This document shows, piece after piece, positions 7,170-15,750 of a stretch of 36,550 bases of DNA (position 1 is its first letter; each line of letters begins with the position of its first letter). The translations under genes and the position numbers were made by a program. Source of the DNA: Phycisphaerae bacterium (lineage in GTDB: Bacteria > Planctomycetota > Phycisphaerae > SM23-33); assembly GCA_016929245.1 (NCBI GenBank), contig JAFGJE010000178.1, positions 1 through 36,550 on the forward strand. The letters are read 5' to 3'. The notes below the pieces were generated by a model. The model worked only from the letters and a program-made list of their open reading frames with translations, ran no database searches and was not told the DNA's origin.

Positions 7170-8345
7170 TTAGCTTTGTTTCATTTCTTCCAGCAATCGC
7201 CAACACTTCAACTGCATTCTCGGAATGTGGAACGGGCCGGCCCAGCCGTTGCCTTTCAGCGTGGTCGAGACCGTTCCGTCGCGGTGCAGATATTTGAACC
7301 ACTCGCCGTATTCGGGATCCGGGAAATGTTGGTACGAATACTCGTGCAGCCGTTCGTACCACCGCTCATATTGGGGCTTGCCCGTCATGTGGTGCGCCAG
7401 CAGCGTCGCGTAGATCGCCTCGTTGTGAGGCCACCAGAGTTTCATGTCGTGCTCGTATTGAATGCAGGGTTTTCCGAGAACGTCCACGTAATACAGCAGG
7501 CCGCCGAATTCCTCGTCCCAGCCCCATTCGAGAGACCAGTCGATAATCCGCAGCGCCTGGTCGCGCAGCGAATCGTCCTTGCGCCGCCGCGACTCTTCCA
7601 GCATGAACCACGCCGTTTCGATGGCGTGGCCGGGCACGACGCTTCGACCGATGGGCGAGTCGATGAACTCCCCGTTGGGTCCGACCGTTTCCAGCAACGC
7701 CTTGCATTCGGGTTTCAGGAAATGATTCACGACCTGGTCGACGCAGTAGTCGATCGTTTCGTCCAGGATCGGATCGTCCCACACCAGGCGCATCTGCTGC
7801 GCGGTGACGATGAGGATCATCGCCATGGAATGCGACTTGGCCTGGAAGGCGGGGGCGTATTTCGGCGGCAGCAGGTGGGGATTTCGATAATGATGAACCA
7901 ATGATTTGAACACCGTCTTGGCGCGATCGAGTCGCTGTTCATCGCCGGCGGCCTGGGCGTAACGGGCGAAGGCGATGGAACCGAAGGTTTCGGAGTAGAC
8001 GTATCGGCGCTTGCGCAGCGGGGCGCCTTCGCGCGTGACCTCGAAGAACATTTGCCCGTCGGCGTCGAAGCAGTGCTTTTCCAGAAACTCGATGCCGTGT
8101 TTTGCCGTCTCCAGCCACTCGGGTTTCTTTTCCACTTCAGTGTACAACGTGGACAGCAGCCAGGTGAATCGGCCTTGGATCCACACCGGTTTCATGTCGC
8201 CGTAGACTTCTCCGGTTCGGTCGAGATACGTGAAAAACCCGCCGCATTCCCTGTCGATCGCGTGGTTCATCCAGAAGGGAATCGTGTTCAGCAGCAACTC
8301 GTCCCGGTAGAGTTTGATTCTCTCGTCGATGGTTTGCGAATTCAT
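7170..8345 (-). CDS. N-acylglucosamine 2-epimerase (AGE) family protein
   Basis: A sugar epimerase/isomerase of the AGE/RnBP (alpha/alpha)6-barrel family; 391 residues is typical. Characteristic motifs are KPVWIQGRFTWLLSTLY, PGHAIETAWFM with catalytic-type H240, KLWWPHNEAIYATLL, EWFKYLHRDG and GWAGPFHIPRM with catalytic-type H373. Both histidines used for acid/base exchange in the family appear to be present. Members epimerise N-acylglucosamine, mannose, cellobiose or related aldoses; the exact substrate is open. The start has a GAGGAA ribosome site. It lies 36 bases downstream of the 1350-residue gene on the same strand and is probably co-transcribed with it. Confidence 0.93.
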   Translation of the reverse strand: MNSQTIDERIKLYRDELLLNTIPFWMNHAIDRECGGFFTYLDRTGEVYGDMKPVWIQGRFTWLLSTLYTEVEKKPEWLETAKHGIEFLEKHCFDADGQMFFEVTREGAPLRKRRYVYSETFGSIAFARYAQAAGDEQRLDRAKTVFKSLVHHYRNPHLLPPKYAPAFQAKSHSMAMILIVTAQQMRLVWDDPILDETIDYCVDQVVNHFLKPECKALLETVGPNGEFIDSPIGRSVVPGHAIETAWFMLEESRRRKDDSLRDQALRIIDWSLEWGWDEEFGGLLYYVDVLGKPCIQYEHDMKLWWPHNEAIYATLLAHHMTGKPQYERWYERLHEYSYQHFPDPEYGEWFKYLHRDGTVSTTLKGNGWAGPFHIPRMQLKCWRLLEEMKQS

Positions 8346-8381
8346 CCTTTATTCCTCGCCGTGATCTTCGGGTAGTCGCGA

Positions 8382-11300
8382 TTACCCGTTTTCCGTCCAG
8401 AAGGAGAACAGTTTGGCGTTTTTCATGTGAAAACGCAAGCGCACCGGGCGGTGATTCAGAAGGTTCAGGCTGGGTTGGTCTTTCCACCGCACCGCCAGCC
8501 GTACGCCGTCGCCGGAGACGGGAATACAATCCGTTTTCAGAAAGGACGCGACGGGCGTGTCGACTTCATCCACGAACGACTTGCCGCGGATGGCTTCGAG
8601 GATTTCCACCTGGATTTCCCCGCCGTCGGCGTCGGCGTTGATGTACAGCGTCTCGCCCGTCAGTTGCACCGGCTGGGTCGTCACCACGCCGCCGGCGTCG
8701 GAGGCGTCCAGGGAGACGAACCCGTCCAAGCGGAGAGTTCCGAGTCCCATCGCGCCGTCGTTGGGTTTGAAGTTGTGCGTCACGCTTCTGCCGGCGTAGT
8801 AGAACCAAAGCTCATCGCCCATGCGAACGGGAAACCCGGTGTCGTCGATGTTGCCGTAGTCCCACGCGCCCACCGTGGGATTGCCCGGAATAAACGGCGT
8901 TCGATTTTCGCGGAGCCAGTGTTTTCCGTTGCGGCTGAAGGCCAGTTGCACGTCGCATAATCCGGTGTCGGTATGGTACATCTTCAGCAATCCCACGTGG
9001 ACGCTTTCGTAGCGGAGGATGCTGAAACCGTATAGTTCGTCGGCGGGTCCGTCGCGGTCGTCCACCTGGAGGATCGGATACGTGTCGGTCCAGTGCTCGA
9101 AGTCACGACTTTCGGCGTATCCTCGCGCCCGTTTTCCGTCGATGAAAATCTTGCAGGAGAAGATCCATTTTTGTTCCGCCGCGTCCCAGAATACGGCGCT
9201 GGCGTCCTGTCCCTGGCGCATGACCGGTTTGGTCAGCCGCCAGCGCAGCCCGTCGGAGGAATAAGCCGCGGTGAAATCCCCGCCGGTTCGAATGGCGGCC
9301 TTGTAGCGACGCGAGGGATCGGGATCGCGCGGATCCTGCTGGACGCGGAACATTCTGCCTTCGCGGAGGATGTTGTTTTCCGTGGAGCCTTCAAACGAAT
9401 AGATTCCTAAGGAAGGCTTGGTCCAGTGCAGGCCGTCCTCGGATTCCGCGTGACACATCAACGTCGGTTTGCCCATTTGTTTGCCCCAGGAGGAATACCA
9501 GAGGCGCAGTTTGCCCGTCTGCTCATCGCGGAACAGATTCATCGGCAGGATGCAGTTTGCCTGCGTTTCCCAGGGTTTTTCCTGGACCAGGATGGGATTG
9601 TCGGGGTGCTTTTGGACGGAATACCGCGTTCGCGTGACGTCGAGGAGAGACTCGATCATCACATCGTCGACGAAAAGCTGTTTTTCCTCACCGACCGTGA
9701 CGGGGTAGGAAATCTCGGGCTTTTCCTTTCCGGCGTATCGGAACGTTTCCGGCGGCGCCGGCGCCGCGCCGGGCTGAAGAACGCCGCCGACGCGGACGTC
9801 GTCCCAGTATCCCGAACCCCGAGATTGGTTTTCGTGCATGTCTCCCAGACGGATGGACTCCGAAGGCAGGTCGGCGCTCAAGTCCGCGTACGCGCCCAGC
9901 CAGGTTTCCTGCCCCGTTGGACCGACCCAGACGTGTACGCGCCGCTGCTCTCGATCCCGCAGGAGAACAACATGAAGCCATTCGTCCTGTTTCAGGTTCA
10001 CCGCGGCGCCCGGGTGAAGTTGTTCGGCGTCCTTCACGTCGATTCGGTAGATTCCGCTGTCAGCCGAACCGTTGGCGAGGAGGATCACGCCGACTCGTTG
10101 GTCGCTATCGAGGTGCCTGGCGGACCAGAGGATGAAATTTTCGAGATCGACGGGATTGTCGCTGACACAGCGGAACATGAACTCGACGACTTCATTCCCC
10201 GCCGTGAGCGGCGCGTCGTATCGCGGCTGAAGGATCAGATTGCCTTCTTGATCCGTCTGATCGGCGAAGACGTATCCGCATCGATTCCCGCGAAACGCCT
10301 TCGCGGGATCCCTCAGCACCGCGATTTGCTTCTGTTTCGCTTCCGTGAACGGATTCCCGACCCAGCGGACGCCGGCGTCGAGACAACCGAACATCCCGTC
10401 CGCGTAGTTCTCGAAATCCACGTTGAGGACGCGAGCGTCGGACGCGGGGATCGGAGGCGCTTCGACAGCCTTCCCCCGGGAGGATTCCACGCGGAGAACC
10501 GCCGGCTGATCGATAGGGCGGCGCAGGATGAGCATTCGCGTCGCGGGGTCAATCACCTGCTCAAGGTAATCCTCGCCGGGTTGCAGTTCCGCGTCGTTCC
10601 ACCGGCAGGTGAGAGACGTTTTTTCCGGTAGAGTCCGGATCCGCAACACCACCGACTCGCGCCGAATGGTCCCGGGATCCAGATGTAATTCCAGTTCCCC
10701 GTCTTCGGCTTGCACGACGTACGCGCCGGTCGCGCGGTCGAAGCAGCCTTCAAACCCGATCGCTTCGGCGGGATTCTCTCGGTCGTTGGAATAGCAAACC
10801 GTCGTTCCTTTCGCGGCGGTAATTTGCATCGGGTGCAGCCATTCGTCCCGCAGGTGCAGCGCCTGTTCGGCGACGGCGGCGAAGTCGTCCGATTTCCGCC
10901 ACGTCGTCAGGATGGAATATCCGTACTCCGTGCCCGGCGTGGTGGGGGAAACGCGGAAGTCGTGACTGGCCGTCAGGCCGTGCGGGTCGCGCCAGGCGAA
11001 CAGCGCCGCCGGCGCGTCCCCTTCGACGTTCAGCAGACTGCCGATCACGGCGATCAGCCACCAGGTTTCCTCGCCCAGGCGGAACGGGAACGCCGCCGCC
11101 AGCGGAAAGGTTTCCCGGCAGGTTTTCAACGGCAGGGGGGCGAATTGGCCGTCTTCGGGCAAGGACCAGTCGAGGAATTCCGTTTTCCCAGCCGGGGCGA
11201 TCTTCGCCGGGCCGTCCAGGATTCCCGCCAGCAGGTCGAAATCCGGGCCGACGCTTCGGCGAACCCAGGGAACCACGTAGTCGGCCAGCACGATCTTATC

Positions 11301-12434
11301 CGGGTAGAAACTCGCCAGACCGTGCGACCAGCCGCGCACGTCGTCGTCGCGCTCCACGAATTTCGGCATCGGCCCGCGCCAGCGTACCTGGCGGACCGCC
11401 GGGCCTTCGGTCAGCAGGTCAAGCCGGGCCGACTGCGAGAATTTAATCTCCGAGCCGCCGATGTGACCAAACTGAATGCCGCTTTCCCAGAACAGGTTCT
11501 GCTCCGGCGCGCCGCTGCGCAGAAGGCGAAGCTGGTGAATATTTCCCGGGCGAATGACGGCTTCGTAGTCGTCGTGGCGGACAGTGAAGGTTGGTTCCGC
11601 CCGCGTGGTCGTCATCGCCAGGCGTTGCCAGAAGGCCGTCTTCGGGTCGGCGAACAGCCCCATCACCGTCACGCCGCCCATAAGGTCCCGTTGCGCGTTG
11701 AGGATCGCTTTACCGTCGATCGCCACGTCATGTCGTGAACCGTTCATCGACCAGGCGACTTCAACGTATTGCCCGGCGGAGACGTCGAGTTCGGCTTCGT
11801 CCAGGACGGTGCATCCGTCCCGATCCGGCGGTTTGTTGCACACTTCGACCAGCCGTACATGCAAGCGGCCTTCCTTGTGCGTGAAGAGCAATCGAAGATG
11901 CGAGAAGGCGTTGTAGTGCCGGACGATCAATCCCCACGTCGCGTCCACAGCCGGGAGGGACGGGCGGACGAACTCCGCGCGCAAACAGCCGTGCATCGCG
12001 CCGTCGACGAAAAGAAAGGCCCGTTCGTTTTCCGCGGAAATACCGTCGGCGGTGGTCCGCCATTGGCCGTCCGTGCGCCATTCGACATCGGAGGCGAACG
12101 ACGACGTCAGGGATTTCGTCAAATCCCCGGAGAAGACCTGTTTTTCCGCGATCCGAAGGGACGCCCGATCGAAGGCGCCCCCAGCCGCGTCGAGGAACGT
12201 CGCTTCGTAGAATCCCTGCGGCAGCAGGCAGCCGCCCCGGCATGGGCCTAGGAATTCGCCGTCCCAGACGTCCACGCGAACGGAATCACGGTCGTTGCAC
12301 AAAGGCCGGCTGCGCCAAACCGTTTGGGCGGTGTCCCTGTCCGTCACGATCACTTGTCGCGGCTGGGTGGAGGACGACGGTAAGGGCAGGTGGGGATTTC
12401 CGTGCGGGAATTCGTATGTGAACATGGATGTCAT
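8382..12434 (-). CDS. giant multidomain glycosidase-like protein with C-terminal beta-propeller
   Basis: A 1350-residue protein without a signal peptide, so probably cytoplasmic. Residues 1-105 form a small beta domain. About 107-275 looks like a concanavalin-type sandwich. About 280-665 is a large beta-rich region I cannot assign. About 668-890 is a LamG-like domain (NVDFENYADGMFGC...YWDDVRVG). About 905-1350 resembles a five-bladed propeller of the GH32/GH43/GH130-like type (KQLFVDDVMIES, LRLWYSSWG, AESEDGLHWTKP, MGDELWFYYAG). The last module is paralogous to the separate protein at 27048-28382. The ATG at 12425 is an alternative start, since the AAGGAT ribosome site is only 2 bases from the first ATG. 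Substrate unknown. Confidence 0.9.
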   Translation of the reverse strand: MTSMFTYEFPHGNPHLPLPSSSTQPRQVIVTDRDTAQTVWRSRPLCNDRDSVRVDVWDGEFLGPCRGGCLLPQGFYEATFLDAAGGAFDRASLRIAEKQVFSGDLTKSLTSSFASDVEWRTDGQWRTTADGISAENERAFLFVDGAMHGCLRAEFVRPSLPAVDATWGLIVRHYNAFSHLRLLFTHKEGRLHVRLVEVCNKPPDRDGCTVLDEAELDVSAGQYVEVAWSMNGSRHDVAIDGKAILNAQRDLMGGVTVMGLFADPKTAFWQRLAMTTTRAEPTFTVRHDDYEAVIRPGNIHQLRLLRSGAPEQNLFWESGIQFGHIGGSEIKFSQSARLDLLTEGPAVRQVRWRGPMPKFVERDDDVRGWSHGLASFYPDKIVLADYVVPWVRRSVGPDFDLLAGILDGPAKIAPAGKTEFLDWSLPEDGQFAPLPLKTCRETFPLAAAFPFRLGEETWWLIAVIGSLLNVEGDAPAALFAWRDPHGLTASHDFRVSPTTPGTEYGYSILTTWRKSDDFAAVAEQALHLRDEWLHPMQITAAKGTTVCYSNDRENPAEAIGFEGCFDRATGAYVVQAEDGELELHLDPGTIRRESVVLRIRTLPEKTSLTCRWNDAELQPGEDYLEQVIDPATRMLILRRPIDQPAVLRVESSRGKAVEAPPIPASDARVLNVDFENYADGMFGCLDAGVRWVGNPFTEAKQKQIAVLRDPAKAFRGNRCGYVFADQTDQEGNLILQPRYDAPLTAGNEVVEFMFRCVSDNPVDLENFILWSARHLDSDQRVGVILLANGSADSGIYRIDVKDAEQLHPGAAVNLKQDEWLHVVLLRDREQRRVHVWVGPTGQETWLGAYADLSADLPSESIRLGDMHENQSRGSGYWDDVRVGGVLQPGAAPAPPETFRYAGKEKPEISYPVTVGEEKQLFVDDVMIESLLDVTRTRYSVQKHPDNPILVQEKPWETQANCILPMNLFRDEQTGKLRLWYSSWGKQMGKPTLMCHAESEDGLHWTKPSLGIYSFEGSTENNILREGRMFRVQQDPRDPDPSRRYKAAIRTGGDFTAAYSSDGLRWRLTKPVMRQGQDASAVFWDAAEQKWIFSCKIFIDGKRARGYAESRDFEHWTDTYPILQVDDRDGPADELYGFSILRYESVHVGLLKMYHTDTGLCDVQLAFSRNGKHWLRENRTPFIPGNPTVGAWDYGNIDDTGFPVRMGDELWFYYAGRSVTHNFKPNDGAMGLGTLRLDGFVSLDASDAGGVVTTQPVQLTGETLYINADADGGEIQVEILEAIRGKSFVDEVDTPVASFLKTDCIPVSGDGVRLAVRWKDQPSLNLLNHRPVRLRFHMKNAKLFSFWTENG

Positions 12435-12522
12435 AATCCTTTCGACGGACGGAATGGGTGATTGGGTGCGTGGAATCGAATGGCGGCAACTACAAGGTTA
12501 TGGAACGACAACATGCAGGAGT

Positions 12523-12551
12523 TTTATACACCGCCCGGAAGATATTGGCAA
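12523..12551 (-). promoter_or_regulatory. promoter of the 1350-residue glycosidase-like gene
   Basis: Reading the minus strand, TTGCCA (12551-12546) is followed after exactly 17 bases by TATAAA (12528-12523). Transcription would start near 12516, leaving a leader of about 80 bases. It is divergent from the regulator promoter at 12643-12671. Confidence 0.7.
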
Positions 12552-12642
12552 CGGCTTGGATGTTCAGGCGGTGAAACAGGATGCAGGATCGTTTCTGGGG
12601 CGACATCGGGCAATCCCTGGTTTTCCAGCAAATAATTTTTTC

Positions 12643-12671
12643 TTGACAATTTCAGAATACACGTGTATCTT
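12643..12671 (+). promoter_or_regulatory. promoter of the second LacI-family gene
   Basis: A consensus TTGACA -35 box (12643-12648) is followed after 17 bases by TATCTT (12666-12671). The -10 region overlaps the first of two palindromic operators, so repressor binding would directly exclude RNA polymerase. Confidence 0.72.
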
Positions 12672-12691
12672 ATAGTTAATACACGTGTATT
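12657..12691. promoter_or_regulatory. twin LacI-type operators
   Basis: Two copies of the perfect palindrome ATACACGTGTAT occur at 12657-12668 and 12679-12690. The second extends to a 14-base palindrome (12678-12691). Their centres are 22 bases apart, about two helical turns, so two repressor dimers would sit on the same DNA face. The first overlaps the -10 box, and the second lies between the start site and the ribosome site of the regulator gene. The central CG is typical of LacI-family operators. Confidence 0.8.
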
Positions 12692-12703
12692 GCAAGGATA
12701 AAT

Positions 12704-13711
12704 ATGCAGACCACGATTAAAGATATTGCCCGAAAACTGAGCGTTTCTCACGTTACGGTCAGCAAGGCCTTGCGGGGTCAGCCTCCCATTTCCCTGGAAA
12801 TGCAGAAGAAAGTCCAAAAGGTCGCCCTGGAAATGGGGTATCGCCCCAATATTTTGGCCAGGGGCCTGAAGGGTGGAAAGACGCAGACCGTGGGACTGAT
12901 CTTTTCCCTGGGCGGTCCGCACAGCCCCAGCGAGCTGGTGCGCATGATCGCCGGTAAAATTCACCTGCATCACTACGTCACGCAGGTGTCGGACAGCTTC
13001 TTCCTCACCGACGTGCTGCAGCGCCTTTTGCGGGACTACATCCGGCGCGGCGTCGATGCGGTTGTGATTCAACTCTCACCGGGAATGTGCATCGAAAAAA
13101 TCGAGGGATATTTCCGGTCCTTCAAGGCCGTCGTGCTGATTCATTCCATTCCGATGGACACGACGGTGGATCTGATCCTCCTGAATCGTCAACAGGCCAT
13201 CCGCGCCGCCGTGGATCATTTTGTGGACACCGGGCGAAAACGCCCGATGATTCTCGCGCCGCCCAGGCCGAGGGAAGAAAAAATCGATCCGTTCTTTCAT
13301 CGCCTTCAGGAACGCGGATTCCTCAATCGGGAGGAACCGGCGATTTTACATCGAAGCAATCCGATGGCGACGGGTCTGGCCGAAGTGGCGTGGGAGGCGC
13401 TGGAAACGCGGTGCCCGGATTCCGTTCCGTTCGACGCGCTGCTGTGCGGCACGGACGAAGCGGCGGTCGCGGCCTACAAGTGGCTGGAGAGTCGAGGTAA
13501 AAAAGTTCCCCGCGACGTGGCGGTCGTGGGATTCAATGACAGCACGTACGCGAAATTTTTGATGCCGGCGCTGGCGAGCATCAACCGGCAGGATGAGGAG
13601 GTGGCGAAACTGGTGGAAACCATGCTGTTTGATCGGTTGGAGAATCCCGACTCCCCCCCGCAACGGGCGGAGGTTTGTATGACGTTTGTTCCCCGAACGT
13701 CGGCGGGATGA
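12704..13711 (+). CDS. LacI-family transcriptional regulator
   Basis: A 335-residue repressor. Residues 4-50 form the helix-turn-helix and hinge (IKDIARKLSVSHVTVSKAL, VALEMGYRPNILARGLKGG), followed by the effector-binding domain (TVGLIFSLGG, RRGVDAVVIQLSP, FDALLCGTDEAAVAAYKWL, VPRDVAVVGFNDS, ASINRQDEEVA). The C-terminal arginine-rich ending FVPRTSAG matches family practice. An AAGGA ribosome site lies 5 bases before the ATG. It is divergent from the 1350-residue glycosidase-like gene, the most likely target, and the twin operators in its own promoter indicate autoregulation. Confidence 0.96.
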   Translation: MQTTIKDIARKLSVSHVTVSKALRGQPPISLEMQKKVQKVALEMGYRPNILARGLKGGKTQTVGLIFSLGGPHSPSELVRMIAGKIHLHHYVTQVSDSFFLTDVLQRLLRDYIRRGVDAVVIQLSPGMCIEKIEGYFRSFKAVVLIHSIPMDTTVDLILLNRQQAIRAAVDHFVDTGRKRPMILAPPRPREEKIDPFFHRLQERGFLNREEPAILHRSNPMATGLAEVAWEALETRCPDSVPFDALLCGTDEAAVAAYKWLESRGKKVPRDVAVVGFNDSTYAKFLMPALASINRQDEEVAKLVETMLFDRLENPDSPPQRAEVCMTFVPRTSAG

Positions 13712-13808
13712 AGATGTTGATGTTGTGTACGAAAACCTGAATGTTGATACGGCGGCGGGTATGCCGCGAGTGAAAAAGGAACACCTTGTTTAAAGAAGGA
13801 GAAGGACA

Positions 13809-14576
13809 ATGAAAAAAACGATTGGACTACTACTGCTACTGTTTCTCGTGTGCACCGCCGCGTCGGCGGACACCATCACGTTCCAGAACGGAGTGAACGG
13901 ATACAGCGGCAACGTGGACGCCTGCATCCGTTCGGAATCCGGCAGGCAGAACTACAATTACGGTACGTCCACGGATATCGCCGTCGGCTGGGAACTGGCG
14001 GACGCGGAATTCGTCGGTTTCTCCCAGTGGAGTTTCAGCGGGATTCCGTCGGGTCTGACCATCGAGGAAGCGAAGCTGGGAATGTATTGCAGGGACGCCC
14101 AGGGAACGGAGGACCGAACGATCCATGTGTACGCCATGACGAGTAACATCACCAACATGGGCACGGGCAACAGCAGGCCGGCCACTTCGGGTGAAGTGTG
14201 CTGGAATTACCTCGCGTATGACACGGCGACCTGGGGCGGCGGCACGACGAACGGACCGGTTTCCGGGACGGACTACACACCAACGTACGGAAGCAGCCTG
14301 ACCATTTCCGTGTCGGATGAAGGCGGATACGTCGAGTTCGACGTCACAGCCATCGTGAACGCCTGGTATACCGGCGCCCTGTCGAATTACGGGTTCATTC
14401 TTCGTGACGGCGCGTGGGATGATAATGAGACGCGGGTCAATCTTTCCAGCGCCGACACGGACCTGGGAAGTGATTATCTGCCGTACCTGGAGATCACCTA
14501 TACCCCCGAACCGGCGACGATGGCATTGCTGCTGGCCGGCGGCGGACTGGCGATCCTGAGACGGCGTACCCGTTAG
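13809..14576 (+). CDS. PEP-CTERM protein with DNRLRE-like domain
   Basis: An exported 255-residue protein. A signal peptide covers residues 1-20 (cleavage after TAASA). The body matches the pattern of DNRLRE/disaggregatase-related beta domains: VDACIRSESGRQNYNYGTS early on, a middle AKLGMYCRDAQGTEDRTIHVYAM strand pair, FDVTAIVNAWYTGALSNYGFILR and YLPYLEITY at the end. It closes with a PEP-CTERM tail: PEPATMALLL, a hydrophobic helix and LRRRTR. Such tails are recognised by an exosortase, which is not in this window. Probably a cell-surface or matrix protein. A strong GAAGGAGAAGG ribosome site precedes the ATG. Confidence 0.93.
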   Translation: MKKTIGLLLLLFLVCTAASADTITFQNGVNGYSGNVDACIRSESGRQNYNYGTSTDIAVGWELADAEFVGFSQWSFSGIPSGLTIEEAKLGMYCRDAQGTEDRTIHVYAMTSNITNMGTGNSRPATSGEVCWNYLAYDTATWGGGTTNGPVSGTDYTPTYGSSLTISVSDEGGYVEFDVTAIVNAWYTGALSNYGFILRDGAWDDNETRVNLSSADTDLGSDYLPYLEITYTPEPATMALLLAGGGLAILRRRTR

Positions 14577-14652
14577 GCGAAGACGCTTCCTGAAGCGAAG
14601 ATCCGCCGACATTCCATTTGAAAATTTGCCGCGTATTTTTACGGGAAAGGAC

Positions 14653-14680
14653 GCGTGGGAAGAACCTGTTCTTCCCACGC
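14653..14680. other. perfect 12-bp stem-loop between PEP-CTERM genes
   Basis: Arms GCGTGGGAAGAA (14653-14664) and TTCTTCCCACGC (14669-14680) are exactly complementary with a CCTG loop. No T-tract follows, so it is not a textbook intrinsic terminator. It could stabilise the upstream transcript, attenuate transcription, or mark a processing site. Confidence 0.75.
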
Positions 14681-14780
14681 CGTCTCCCGACGCCGGCGGC
14701 GGTTCTTCGTTGTCGTTCCCATCGGAATGTATCCATGGAAGCTGCCCGTTTGAATCCAACGGATATCAAGGAGCCGATGT

Positions 14781-15566
14781 ATGTCCTCGCTGTATCGAAA
14801 CACGATCCTGTTCTGTCTGCACCTGGTCGTTTTGGGTTCCGCCGTGTGGGCGGACGATCCCTTGCCCCGCGTTCTGTTGTTGGGCGATTCCATCCGTCAG
14901 GGGTACGCGCCGTACGTGCAGTCGTATCTTGCCGGCGAAGCGGACGTGTTCGCGCCGTCGGACAATAGTCGTTCGACCGCCAACGCGCTGTCGGGCGATC
15001 CGTATAAACTTCTCGGGTGGCTGGGCGGCGAGCCGTGGGACGTGATTCATTTCAACTTCGGCCTGCACGACATGGAATATCCGAACGGATGTACGTTTCC
15101 GCCCGACGATCCGTCGTTGTATGACCCCTTGGTGCCTTTGGGCGAAAATCCGGGGGAATATCAATACAACCTTCGGCAGATCATCGACATCATGCGGGCC
15201 CATTCGCCGGACGCGGTTCTCCTCTGGGCGACGACCACCGTCGTTCCGCCGGGCGGAAATCGCCTTCCGACGGATCCTCCGATCTACAACGCCGCCGCGG
15301 CGACGGTGATGAACGAGTACGGAATCGTCACCGACGATTTGTACAGCCTTTCGGTGATCCTGCGGCAGGATCCCGCGATGTATCCACCCGGATACGACGT
15401 GCATTACACGGTCCTTGGGTATCAGAACCTGGCCGAGAACGTGTCGGATTCGATTCGGGAGGTGATTCCCGAACCGGCGACGATCTGTCTGCTGGCTTTC
15501 GGCGGATGGAGTTTGCTGTTTCGACGGAAACGAAAGTTTGTATTCGTATATCGTTCCTTGCGGTAA
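14781..15566 (+). CDS. PEP-CTERM SGNH/GDSL-family hydrolase
   Basis: A secreted esterase-like protein of 261 residues. A signal peptide ends near AVWA24. The block I motif LLLGDSIRQGY gives the nucleophile S37, the oxyanion block FNFGLHDME follows, and YDVHYTVLGY supplies D206 and H208, with Asp two rather than three residues before His, slightly unlike the usual DxxH. SGNH hydrolases of this type often remove acetyl or other esters from polysaccharides. The C-terminus has PEPATICLLAF, a hydrophobic helix and RRKRK, a PEP-CTERM anchor, followed by an unusual 9-10 residue extension. AAGGAG lies 7 bases before the ATG. Confidence 0.92.
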   Translation: MSSLYRNTILFCLHLVVLGSAVWADDPLPRVLLLGDSIRQGYAPYVQSYLAGEADVFAPSDNSRSTANALSGDPYKLLGWLGGEPWDVIHFNFGLHDMEYPNGCTFPPDDPSLYDPLVPLGENPGEYQYNLRQIIDIMRAHSPDAVLLWATTTVVPPGGNRLPTDPPIYNAAAATVMNEYGIVTDDLYSLSVILRQDPAMYPPGYDVHYTVLGYQNLAENVSDSIREVIPEPATICLLAFGGWSLLFRRKRKFVFVYRSLR

Positions 15567-15600
15567 ACCAACGTAAGGTTTCCTTTCTGATAGGCGTGAT

Positions 15601-15629
15601 TGTGAGGCGCTTCTGAAGGGCGCCTCACA
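15601..15629. other. 10-bp stem-loop after the SGNH hydrolase gene
   Basis: TGTGAGGCGC (15601-15610) pairs perfectly with GCGCCTCACA (15620-15629) across a 9-base loop, 35 bases after the stop codon. There is no downstream T-run. It is similar in placement to the hairpins at 14653-14680 and 16940-16984. Confidence 0.7.
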
Positions 15630-15750
15630 GACCGCCTTGTATTGGTAATACTGTGTAAAAAACTCGAATCTCTATTCTCTCCCCGCGGTTTCATGCGTCG
15701 GGCATGAAGCGGGAATGACTGTTGTGACATCCAAATGAAAGGAGCCCGTG

